Source: Haloarcula mannanilytica
Lineage (GTDB): Archaea; Halobacteriota; Halobacteria; Halobacteriales; Haloarculaceae
Assembly (NCBI RefSeq): GCF_005406125.1
Contig: NZ_BIXZ01000001.1
Location: 1,302,001-1,366,000 of the forward strand
DNA: 64,000 nucleotides
Direction of reading: 5' to 3'
Under the pieces are notes generated by a model. That model saw only the letters and a list, made by a program, of their open reading frames with translations, was not told the origin of the DNA and did no database searches. The position numbers were made by a program, and so were the translations under genes. Shown one piece after another: positions 56,414 to 64,000 of this stretch (positions are counted from its first letter, which is position 1; every line of letters begins with the position of its first letter).

Positions 56414-56782
56414 ACCCCTTACCTTCCGCCCAGCGTGTATTAAAAGCTGGTCCGGGCTGTCTGTGCCACGGCTGTGGGCAGGTAGACAGAGCAGCGTGCT
56501 CTGTGGGCCATCTGTCGGACCGCTATCGCCACCACATAGCGATGTGTCGGGATGTGTGACCGCCAAATGCCCGTGTGCCAGCCGAAACCGTCTTGTACTG
56601 CTCAGATGGTGTGCTACCAAGGAACAGGATAGAACGTGACTGCTTCTGGATACACGTGTCCGGACCCGTATAGTTATGGACTGCGTAGGGCGGGGTAACG
56701 AATTTCAAAATACGGTCATAATACGGAAACAGTCCGTCAGCACAAACTTTAACTATACAGTCTCAATACCGTACGGAAAGTG
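56414..56782. other. AT-rich divergent promoter region
   Basis: 369 bases between two divergent genes. It contains a perfect eight-base inverted repeat ACAGAGCA / TGCTCTGT (56486-56504), several ATACGG copies at 56710-56730, and a TATA-like TTTAACTA (56748-56755) about 30 bases before the PHP-protein ATG. No coding bias was seen. Confidence 0.5.
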
Positions 56783-59700
56783 ATGGACAGGAATCACATA
56801 CGTTCAGTAGCACTCAGCATACTGCTCGTTTTCTCGGTTATCAGCACTGGCTTCCTCGGAAGCGCCGCCGCTGTGACGAGCGAGCAACGCGAAGTATCGA
56901 CAGCGAGCAACGGACAGCTGGCACAAACAGCTTCGGGAGAAAGCGTCACCTGTCACTTGAACAGTAGCTGTCCAGTCCCTGATGATTCAGTCGATCTCAA
57001 CAACAGCGGTGCCGGCGTCGACGTGCTGATCGACGGGAGCCATCAGGGGTCGACGTTCACGGCGTTCGCGAACCGACTCAGCGAGCGCGGGTACGACGTG
57101 GACACGAAGCGGTCGACATCCGGCGGCTTGACTTCCTGGAACAGTTCGTCCGCAGACGGGCTGTCGGACTACGACGTGGTCATCATCCCCGTTCCGCAGA
57201 CGGCCTACAGCGAGGCCGAACAGGCGGCTATCGACGAATACGTCAGAAACGGCGGGAGCCTGTTCGTCGTCGGTGACTGGACCTCGCCGCTGCAGGGCCA
57301 TGCCGGCAAACTCAACGACATTACCGACCCGTACGGGCTCCACTTCAACGGCGAGAGCGACCGGTGGCTCCGGAACATCCAGGACCCGACCAACAAGACC
57401 GTCGAGGAGTACGAGTGGCGGGTCATCCTCCACAACACGGGCCAGCACCCGATCACGAACGCCGTCGATACCGTGGAGTACGACGGGGTCAGCCTCAACG
57501 TGACCGACACGGAAAACGGAACTCAGGCCCCGCTGCTGTACGGTGATAACGACACCTACGAGTACACCTACTCCACCACCGAAGAGGAGTTCCCCCGCGG
57601 CGAGCGCATCGTTGGCGCGGCCGCGACGTGGGACATCGGTGACAACGGCCGCGTGGTCGCCTTCGGCAGCCAGAAATCGCTCACGACGTATCTCACCGAC
57701 GAGTGGCAGGCCGACCACCAGCAGACCGACACGCGGCCGTTCCTGTTCCGAACGGTGAAGTGGCTCGCGGCGTCGGGCCACGTCGAGCGGCCTGATAGAC
57801 CAGTCGCCGTCACCGGCGAGCGGATCAAGGGCGGCGAGACACCGGCAAACGAGACGATAGTGCTCAAAAACAGCGAGATCGCCGCCGCCATCGGCACCGA
57901 GACCAACGGCCCCTTCGGTGCGCTGCCGGGCGGTATCTACGACGCCAACGCCTACGGGCTCACGACGGACGAGATCGCCGTCGCCGAGTTCGCCTTCGAC
58001 GACTTCGGCACGTGGCCGGTGTACGAATCCTTCGAACACCGAAACGCCTCCGGACCGAACGGCTCCGCAGTGGTCGTCGCGGAAGGTCACTTGCAGGACC
58101 GGGAGGACGTGGAAATCACGACGACGTACACGCTACCGGCCGACTCGAAGCACATCTGGATCAACACGACGATGGCGAACGGGGGTGACGAACAGTTACC
58201 GGTCAACGAGTCCGAACAGCTCCAGAGCGGGGCGGCGCTGAGCTCCGAGAGCCTGTCGACGTGGCTCCCGGGCGAAGGACCGCTCGAAGCGGACCGGTAC
58301 ACGCCGACGAGTGCCGACACACTCGACCAGCCCTGGGCCGCACTCACCGGCGACCGCGTGAGCTACGGCGTCTGGGGCGGCAACGGCTCCTTTACCGCGT
58401 ACACGGGCGCTGCGACCTGGGTCGACCCGTGGCTGGAACACCGCCTCGACCCCGGTGAAACGCAGTCGGCGGAGTTCGCCTTCTTCGTCGGCGAAGACGG
58501 GGCGAGCAGCGCGACCAGCGAGTACTACAACGAACAGCGAGGGACCGCGACAGGAACTGTAACCGGTACCGTCGAGAGCACGGACAACGCGTCCGTCTCA
58601 CAGGCCACGGTCACCGCCGCGAGGAGCAACCGCACGTACACCTACACCGTCGGGTCGGAAACGGGAACGTACGAACTCGAACTGCCCGCCGGCGAGTACA
58701 CGCTGACGGCCGACGCCAGCGGCTTCGCGGCGTCAGAGCCCAAGTCCGTCACCGTCAGCGAGGGCGACACGTCTACCGTCAACTTCGATTCGCTTGAGGG
58801 GCCGGCCCCAGTCAACGTCACCGCGACGATAGACGACGAGGGCGAGGTCAGCCCCGCCGATGCCCGGATTACGGTGCTCGACGACGGCACCGCGGTCCAG
58901 ACCGTCTACACGCAGACGACGCCGGCCGGCACGGCCTCGTTCCAGTTGCCGCCCGGCAACTACACGCTGGTGTTCAACCACGGGACCGACTACATCGCCG
59001 AACCGGTCGAGAAGAACGTCTCGGTGACACCCGGCGAGTCGGTCAGCGTCAACGCGACGTTCACCGAGGAACTCGACCCCAGCGAGCGCAACTGGGTCGG
59101 CATCGACCCCCACGCCCACAGCAGCGTCAGTTTCGATGGCAAGACGCCCATCGACAACTTCGTCGCTATCCAGAAATCGGCGGGTGTCGACGCGGTGTTC
59201 ATCTCCGACCACAACGCCATCGGCGGCTGGGGGTCGATGGAGTCACAGGCCGAGGAGCGCGACATCATGTTCATCCGGAGCGAGGAGATCACGACCGGCG
59301 ACCTCGGGCACTTCAACCCCTATCCGATGCACGGCGAGGAGATGGTCGACTCCGAGGGGACCATCGTAGAGTTCATCGAGGAGTCCCGCAGCCGACACAA
59401 CGCGACGGTGTTCCAGATCAACCATCCGGGTGACCGCTTTGTCGACCTCGACAGTGCGCCCGGCCAGCACGAGGAGTACCTCCCGATGGTCGACGCCATC
59501 GAGGCCTACAACGGCCCGTACGGCGAGTCCGACGCCGCCAGCGTCCGGGGTCTGTTCACCCTCTGGAACGAGGGGTACGAAATCACTGCAACGGGCGTCA
59601 GCGACGACCACTGTTCGCAGTGCTTCCCGGCGAAGTACGGCAGCGCCCGCACCCGGGCATACGTCGAAGGGACCGTCACGCCCGAGAAGTGGGCACAGTC

Positions 59701-60241
59701 CGTGAAAGACGGGCACACGTACGCGACGTACGGCCCGGCCGTCGAGTTCACCGTCGACGACCGGATGCCCGGCGAGACCGTGAACGCCTCAGCCGGGTCG
59801 AGCGTCACCGCCGAGGCGACGGTCCGCAACCTCGATGAACTCGCCTACGCCGAGGTCATCCGGAACGGCACGACCGTCTCGAACGTCACGCTTGCGGGCA
59901 CGAACGACACCGTGAGCACCGACGTAGACGTGGACGGGAACGCCTGGGTCGCCCTCCGCGTCGTCGACGAGGACGGCGACCGAGCGCTGACCAGTCCGGT
60001 CTGGGTTTCGGCCAGCCAGCAGGCCGAATCCGGAACCGATGGCGGCGGCGAGTCCGGCGGTGCCACGACGACCGCGACGCCGGAGACCGAGAGCGGGTCG
60101 ACGGCGACGCCGGTGGACGACACCGCGACCGCGCCGCCGGAGACGACAGCCATGTCCGGCCCCGGATTCACCGCCGTCGTCGCGCTGCTCGCACTCGTCG
60201 GCGCAGCACTGCTCGCGGCGCGACGGGGACGGAAGCCATGA
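56783..60241 (+). CDS. secreted multidomain PHP/CehA-type metallohydrolase with PGF-CTERM anchor
   Basis: 1152 residues from ATG 56783 (a GTG one codon earlier is possible). Signal peptide to about residue 35; a DUF4350/amidotransferase-like domain (VLIDGSHQGSTFTAFANRL) near 70-200; a long beta region; carboxypeptidase-regulatory-like repeats (GTYELELPAGEYTLTADASGF) near 590-760; a PHP domain from about 770 with GIDPHAHSSVSFDG and FISDHNAIGG, matching CehA/McbA-type phosphoesterases; a Thr/Glu-rich linker; and a C-terminal GPGFTAVVALLALVGAALLAARR PGF-CTERM signal for archaeosortase. Catalytic histidines seem intact. Coupled to the next gene by ATGA. Confidence 0.82.
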   Translation: MDRNHIRSVALSILLVFSVISTGFLGSAAAVTSEQREVSTASNGQLAQTASGESVTCHLNSSCPVPDDSVDLNNSGAGVDVLIDGSHQGSTFTAFANRLSERGYDVDTKRSTSGGLTSWNSSSADGLSDYDVVIIPVPQTAYSEAEQAAIDEYVRNGGSLFVVGDWTSPLQGHAGKLNDITDPYGLHFNGESDRWLRNIQDPTNKTVEEYEWRVILHNTGQHPITNAVDTVEYDGVSLNVTDTENGTQAPLLYGDNDTYEYTYSTTEEEFPRGERIVGAAATWDIGDNGRVVAFGSQKSLTTYLTDEWQADHQQTDTRPFLFRTVKWLAASGHVERPDRPVAVTGERIKGGETPANETIVLKNSEIAAAIGTETNGPFGALPGGIYDANAYGLTTDEIAVAEFAFDDFGTWPVYESFEHRNASGPNGSAVVVAEGHLQDREDVEITTTYTLPADSKHIWINTTMANGGDEQLPVNESEQLQSGAALSSESLSTWLPGEGPLEADRYTPTSADTLDQPWAALTGDRVSYGVWGGNGSFTAYTGAATWVDPWLEHRLDPGETQSAEFAFFVGEDGASSATSEYYNEQRGTATGTVTGTVESTDNASVSQATVTAARSNRTYTYTVGSETGTYELELPAGEYTLTADASGFAASEPKSVTVSEGDTSTVNFDSLEGPAPVNVTATIDDEGEVSPADARITVLDDGTAVQTVYTQTTPAGTASFQLPPGNYTLVFNHGTDYIAEPVEKNVSVTPGESVSVNATFTEELDPSERNWVGIDPHAHSSVSFDGKTPIDNFVAIQKSAGVDAVFISDHNAIGGWGSMESQAEERDIMFIRSEEITTGDLGHFNPYPMHGEEMVDSEGTIVEFIEESRSRHNATVFQINHPGDRFVDLDSAPGQHEEYLPMVDAIEAYNGPYGESDAASVRGLFTLWNEGYEITATGVSDDHCSQCFPAKYGSARTRAYVEGTVTPEKWAQSVKDGHTYATYGPAVEFTVDDRMPGETVNASAGSSVTAEATVRNLDELAYAEVIRNGTTVSNVTLAGTNDTVSTDVDVDGNAWVALRVVDEDGDRALTSPVWVSASQQAESGTDGGGESGGATTTATPETESGSTATPVDDTATAPPETTAMSGPGFTAVVALLALVGAALLAARRGRKP

Positions 60242-60969
60242 CAGACACCGGCCAGCGACGGACCCGGCGTGGGTTCCTTGGAACCCTCGGGCTGGCGGCG
60301 GTGACCAGCGCTGGCTGTAGCAGTCTCGGCGGGACAGGCGATAGCCAGTCGGTTCGCGTTGAGGCCAGCGGGTCGACGGCGACGCCCGACACGAGTGCGA
60401 CGCCCACGCAGACAGACGAGACGAAGCACCACGACGACGCGCACGACCACGCCGACGACGAACACGAACACGGCGAGGACCATACCCACCACGGCGGGCA
60501 TGCGGACAGCCACGACGAAACCGAGGCCGCGGCCGGGACCGAACTGGCGGCGTTCGAGTCAAACCTCCGGAAGTGGTTCGTTGACATCGACTCGCTCGCC
60601 GTCGAAGACGGCCGTGTCAGGCTGACCTACGTCACGAAGAGCACGCGCGGCCACGAACTCGCCGCCGGTATCGAGACGGTCGTCGTCTCGTTCATCCAGG
60701 CGTACGCAGAGGACTGGGGGGTCGAAGGCCTCGACGCAACAGTCATCGAACCCTCCGGCGACGTGATGGGCTACTGGCGAACCGAGTCACGATGGGTCGA
60801 ACCGGTCGTCGAGGGCCACGAGACCCGGACCGCGCTCCTGGAACGGACGCTCGACACGTACCACGGGCGGCTCACCCGGGACCACGACCACGGGGAGAGC
60901 GGAACCGACCATAACGGGACCGAGAGCGGTCACCAGCACCACAACGGAACCGAGCAGACGGCCCACTGA
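60238..60969 (+). CDS. histidine-rich Tat lipoprotein
   Basis: 243 residues. RRTRRGFLGTLGLAAVTSAGC gives a Tat signal with lipobox Cys27. A spacer leads to a histidine/aspartate-rich run (about 64-92, with HHDDAHDH and HEHGEDHTHH) and a second His cluster at the C-terminus (about 215-243). Between them lies a domain with LRKWFVDIDSLAVEDGRVRLTYVTKS. Histidine runs of this kind occur in zinc- or nickel-binding surface proteins. Translationally coupled to the PHP protein, which needs metal, so metal buffering is a reasonable guess. Confidence 0.8.
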   Translation: MTDTGQRRTRRGFLGTLGLAAVTSAGCSSLGGTGDSQSVRVEASGSTATPDTSATPTQTDETKHHDDAHDHADDEHEHGEDHTHHGGHADSHDETEAAAGTELAAFESNLRKWFVDIDSLAVEDGRVRLTYVTKSTRGHELAAGIETVVVSFIQAYAEDWGVEGLDATVIEPSGDVMGYWRTESRWVEPVVEGHETRTALLERTLDTYHGRLTRDHDHGESGTDHNGTESGHQHHNGTEQTAH

Positions 60970-61039
60970 CGGGACTGCCGGTTTCAGCATTCGGACAGGA
61001 AGAACGGGACGGTTCGATTCGCTCAGCAAAAGGGACAGT

Positions 61040-61234
61040 TCAGACGTTCAACAGCGACAGCAGACTGACGCCGACATCGAAGTACTCGATGAGGCGATAG
61101 CCGACGAGAATCCCGAGGATACCCATGACGCCGGCGAGGTTCGGGGGTGCCGGAATGGGGACATCCAGCAGTCCGAACACGATGCCGGTGGCGACGCCGG
61201 TCATCGTTGCGAGGATAACGAGCGAGAGATTCAT
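61040..61234 (-). CDS. XapX-domain small membrane protein
   Basis: 64 residues with two hydrophobic helices; VATGIVFGLLDVPIPAPPNLAGVMGILGILVGY is the XapX signature (a short membrane protein family first seen in a xanthosine-related operon). ATG 61234 overlaps the stop of a 32-residue upstream ORF. Function unknown. Convergent with the His-rich lipoprotein gene (70 bases). Confidence 0.85.
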   Translation of the reverse strand: MNLSLVILATMTGVATGIVFGLLDVPIPAPPNLAGVMGILGILVGYRLIEYFDVGVSLLSLLNV

Positions 61235-61329
61235 CGGTAGCTCACCACGGCCCCAGGGCGAGGACCCGTGCCGTCGCGTGTCGGAACGCCCCGAGCGCGG
61301 CCGGCGAGTGTGTTTGCAGTGTGTGTCAT
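61231..61329 (-). CDS. 32-residue leader ORF overlapping the XapX start
   Basis: Begins MTHTANTLAGRARG and ends with a TGA that overlaps the XapX ATG. A TATA-like GCATACTTAC (61357-61366) lies about 28-37 bases before its ATG, so a leaderless message would start with this ORF. Its arrangement mirrors the leader ORF of ilvE; no sequence family was recognised. Confidence 0.35.
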   Translation of the reverse strand: MTHTANTLAGRARGVPTRDGTGPRPGAVVSYR

Positions 61330-61710
61330 TGGTGGAGTATAGAAGGGGTTCGAGCGGTAAGTATGCTCCTCCTCGGGCCGGCAGTGGTGTGGCGTAGCAT
61401 ACGACGGCCACTGGTAGAGGTATATAGCAATAGGTGCGGTCATCTATACGTATTTCTCCGAATCTGCTTTCATATTTTCCGATTATGTTTCCATACTGTG
61501 GGCGAGTTGGTATTGAAGCTGAAATACGAACTCTTGTATCCAGTTGTCCACTATATAGCCGAGAGGATGGAGACATATATCCCGTAGATACGATTGGTGG
61601 AGCGATAGCGTGTCCGAATCGAGCGAGTGGGCAGATGGCTGGTCCCCGCCGCGGGACGGAGAGTCTCCGGGAGGCTTGCGTTTATAAGACTGTCACGATA
61701 AATGAGGACG
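61330..61710. other. AT-rich divergent intergenic region
   Basis: About 380 bases between the XapX leader and the dehydrogenase. Several A/T-rich runs around 61450-61500 and 61540-61580 and no coding bias. It holds promoters in both directions; nothing else was recognised. Confidence 0.5.
61681..61688 (+). promoter_or_regulatory. TATA-like box of the MDR dehydrogenase
   Basis: TTTATAAG lies 23-30 bases before ATG 61711, so that ATG rather than the one at 61702 is the likely leaderless start. Confidence 0.6.
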
Positions 61711-62751
61711 ATGCAAGCCGTTCAGTTCGACAGTCACGGCGACCGTGACGTACTCGAGTATGGCGAGTTTCCCGACCCCGAACCGGGCCGCGACGAGGTG
61801 GTCATCGACGTGAAGGCGGCCGCGCTGAACCACCTCGACATCTGGACCCGGCGCGGCCTCCCCGGGGTCGATCTCGATATGCCACACATCCCCGGGAGCG
61901 ACGCTGCCGGCGTCGTCGACGAGGTCGGCGACGGCGTCTCGCGGTTCGAACCGGGCGACCGTGTCGCCGTCCTCGCCGGCAAGAGCGGCGGTGGCGACGA
62001 GTTCACGCGGAAAGGCGACCCAACACTGGCGCCTGACTTCCACATCATCGGCGAACACGTCCGGGGCGTCCACAGCGAGTACGCCGCCGTGCCGGCCGAG
62101 AACCTCACGCCAGTTCCCGAGGGCGTCGACTGGGAGACGGCCGCCGCATCCCCGCTGGTGTTCCAGACCGCCTGGCGGATGCTGCGGGACCGCGGCGACC
62201 TGAAAGCCGGCGAGTCGGTGCTGGTGCTTGGCGCGTCCGGCGGCGTGGGCCACGCGGCGGTCCAGATCGCCGACTACGCCGGCGCTGAGGTGTTCGCCAC
62301 CGCCAGCAGCAAAGAGAAGCTGGAGTACGCCGAGGAACTGGGGGCCGACCACACCATCAACTACGAGGAGACGGACTTCGCGAGCGAGATTCGGGACCTG
62401 ACCGACGGCCGCGGCGTCGACATGGTCGTCGACCACATCGGTGCACAGACCTGGCAGGACTCGCTCAAGAGCCTCGTCAAGGGCGGCCGGGTCGTCACCT
62501 GCGGCGCGACGACGGGCGGCAATCCCGAGACGGACATCAACCGCATCTTCTGGAACCAACTGCAGGTCATCGGCTCGACGATGGCCACACCCGGCCAGGC
62601 CGACGAAGTGCTTGATCTTGTCTGGGAGGGCGAAATGGAGCCGCGCATCCGCGAGACACTGCCGATGAGCGAGATCACCCGCGCCCACGAGATCATCGAG
62701 GACCGCGAAGGGTTCGGGAAGGTCGTCGTCGTGCCCGACAGCGAACTGTAG
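61711..62751 (+). CDS. zinc-type MDR alcohol dehydrogenase / quinone oxidoreductase family
   Basis: 346 residues from ATG 61711. GroES-like half with AALNHLDIWTRRGLP and HIPGSDAAGVVDEVGDGVSRFEPGDRV; Rossmann half with SVLVLGASGGVGHAAVQIADYAGAEVFATASS. The central segment shows VVDHIGAQTWQDSLKSLVKGGRVVTCGATTG. Structural-zinc cysteines of classical alcohol dehydrogenases are not visible, so it may be quinone-oxidoreductase-like. Substrate unknown; the gene stands alone. Confidence 0.85.
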   Translation: MQAVQFDSHGDRDVLEYGEFPDPEPGRDEVVIDVKAAALNHLDIWTRRGLPGVDLDMPHIPGSDAAGVVDEVGDGVSRFEPGDRVAVLAGKSGGGDEFTRKGDPTLAPDFHIIGEHVRGVHSEYAAVPAENLTPVPEGVDWETAAASPLVFQTAWRMLRDRGDLKAGESVLVLGASGGVGHAAVQIADYAGAEVFATASSKEKLEYAEELGADHTINYEETDFASEIRDLTDGRGVDMVVDHIGAQTWQDSLKSLVKGGRVVTCGATTGGNPETDINRIFWNQLQVIGSTMATPGQADEVLDLVWEGEMEPRIRETLPMSEITRAHEIIEDREGFGKVVVVPDSEL

Positions 62752-62767
62752 CGGCGGTCGGTGGGGG

Positions 62768-63982
62768 TTAGGCGCTGTCCCCGAACCGTTCGACCGCAAA
62801 CCGTTCGAACGGTGCGGAGTACTGCATCAGCACCGTTCCGAGAATACTCATCACGAGCACGTACGCGACGGTGAAGGCGTAAATCGTGTTTGCCATCTCG
62901 GCCGACAGCGACGTGCCGGCTCCGGTCACTGCCACCGCCGCGATGATGAGCGAGAACTCGCCGCGGGTCACCATCCCGAGGCCGACGCGGATAGAGCGCC
63001 GGGGGTTAAGGTCGTACGCACGGCCGCCGAGGTAGCCAGAGATGAGTTTCGTCGGGGTCGTCACGACGGCAGCCACAGCGACGAGTCCGGCGACGCCGGC
63101 GAACAGCCGCGGGTCCGTTTCGAGACCGATCCAGAAGAAGAAGACAGCCGCGAACGTGTCCCGGACGGGTTCCAGGAGGTTCTCCAGGTCGTGTGTGTGT
63201 GATGTCGGCGCGAACGCCATTCCGACGAAGAACGCGGCGACGGCTTCGCTGACGCCGATGGCGAGAGCGACACCGGAGATGAGGACTGTGATTCCGATTG
63301 CCCGCAACACCGTGTACTCGTTCGATGTTGTCTGGAGGGCGCGCTCGAACCACGGCGTGCCGTAGTGGGCGAGCGCGAGGAGGCCAACGATGAACGCGAG
63401 CGCAATGCCGACCGACGTTACGGCGGCGGTGACATCTGAGCCGCCGGTGACCAGCGCAGCCGCGACCGTGAGGTAGACGGCGATGAACAGGTCCTCGAAG
63501 ACGAGCGTCCCGAGCATCGGGTCGGCCTCGTCGTTGGCGATCCAGCCGAGGTCGATGAGCGACTTCGTGATGATGGCCGACGAGGAGATGTAGACGATAC
63601 CGGCGACCAGAAAGGCCGCGAGCGGGTCCCGGAACAGCGCGAATCCGAGCAGGAGGCCGGCACCGAAGTTAATGACTAGATCGATAGCACCGACCGCACC
63701 GATGCGCTCCTTGCTCGCCAAGAGTCGGTCGAGATTGAACTCCAGGCCGAGGAAAAACAGCAGAAAGACGATCCCCAGCTCGGCCCCGATATCGATGAAC
63801 TCGGACGATTCGATGACCGGCAGTCCGTAGCCTCCAACGGTGAACTCGCCGGCCACGGACGGTGACAGCACCATCCCTACGACGATGTAAAACGGGATGA
63901 CCGACTTGTTCGAGGCGGTGGCCGCGACGCCGGCGAGCGCGACAGCGGCAAACAGGATGCCGACAGCGAGTAGGTCAGCCAC
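62768..63982 (-). CDS. CPA2-family cation/proton antiporter
   Basis: 404 residues with about 12 hydrophobic segments. CPA2 features: FYIVVGMVLSPSVAGEF, GIVFLLFFLGLEFNLDRLLA, AGIVYISSSAIITKSL, LVFEDLFIAVYLT, VSEAVAAFFVGMAFA and FFFWIGLETDPRLF. GTG 63982 is preceded by GGAGG at nine bases (63992-63996) and just follows a TAG stop of an upstream gene cut by the window edge, suggesting an operon, perhaps with a TrkA-C regulator. It is close to Kef or NhaS types; the ion is unknown. Confidence 0.88.
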   Translation of the reverse strand: MADLLAVGILFAAVALAGVAATASNKSVIPFYIVVGMVLSPSVAGEFTVGGYGLPVIESSEFIDIGAELGIVFLLFFLGLEFNLDRLLASKERIGAVGAIDLVINFGAGLLLGFALFRDPLAAFLVAGIVYISSSAIITKSLIDLGWIANDEADPMLGTLVFEDLFIAVYLTVAAALVTGGSDVTAAVTSVGIALAFIVGLLALAHYGTPWFERALQTTSNEYTVLRAIGITVLISGVALAIGVSEAVAAFFVGMAFAPTSHTHDLENLLEPVRDTFAAVFFFWIGLETDPRLFAGVAGLVAVAAVVTTPTKLISGYLGGRAYDLNPRRSIRVGLGMVTRGEFSLIIAAVAVTGAGTSLSAEMANTIYAFTVAYVLVMSILGTVLMQYSAPFERFAVERFGDSA

Positions 63983-64000
63983 GGCTATCGGCCTCCAGTG

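Overview
The window is haloarchaeal chromosome, most like Haloarcula. Evidence: high GC with G/C-rich third codon positions, very acidic proteins, Tat-type secretion signals, a PGF-CTERM anchor, archaeal-only genes (carS for archaeol lipids, wyosine-forming Taw1, CTP-dependent riboflavin kinase RbkR, an Htr transducer, a HalOD1 protein), many apparently leaderless genes with a TATA-like box about 25-30 bases before the ATG, and a pentose-oxidation cluster resembling the Haloarcula/Haloferax xac genes. No rRNA, tRNA, CRISPR array, intact insertion sequence or origin was seen.

Layout. 1-9.2 kb: a HemQ-type fragment, an SppA peptidase with a DUF4350-like partner, a RecJ/DHH nuclease, PspA, and the hemC-cobA-hemD tetrapyrrole operon. 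9.3-17.8 kb: carS, a NifU-type Fe-S protein, a zinc-finger/HTH regulator, taw1, the rbkR-ribB riboflavin operon with a candidate operator, ilvE behind a small leader ORF, and a DUF502 protein. 18-24 kb: a gluconate/galactonate dehydratase, panE, and the metY-metX operon. 24-31.8 kb: a MoxR / DUF58 / transglutaminase envelope cluster, with moxR convergent to the rest. 32-37.8 kb: a secreted beta-helix protein, a two-gene ABC exporter, and bacterial-type NAD+ DNA ligase LigA.

37.8-40.7 kb is the most unusual stretch. A HalOD1 protein is followed by an HtrII-like transducer overlapping a seven-helix protein. That protein is clearly related to sensory rhodopsin II but has arginine where the retinal-binding lysine should be, and it has lost the pocket aromatics. 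This looks like a receptor-transducer pair that no longer uses retinal.

40.8-49 kb: a class V aminotransferase, small membrane proteins, uvrC, a fumarylacetoacetase-family enzyme, an M48 protease, an ArsR-type regulator with a CxC motif and a small zinc finger, then an AT-rich gene-poor gap. 49-55.4 kb: a pentose-oxidation locus (IclR regulator xacR, semialdehyde dehydrogenase xacF, xylose dehydrogenase xacA, a UlaG-like metallo-hydrolase that may be the lactonase, and xylonate dehydratase xacD). 55.5-64 kb: a nucleoside hydrolase, a 1152-residue secreted PHP/CehA-type protein coupled to a histidine-rich Tat lipoprotein, an XapX membrane protein behind a second leader ORF, an MDR dehydrogenase, and a CPA2 cation/proton antiporter at the right edge.

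Functions are from reading translations by eye. Family names are recalled, not searched.
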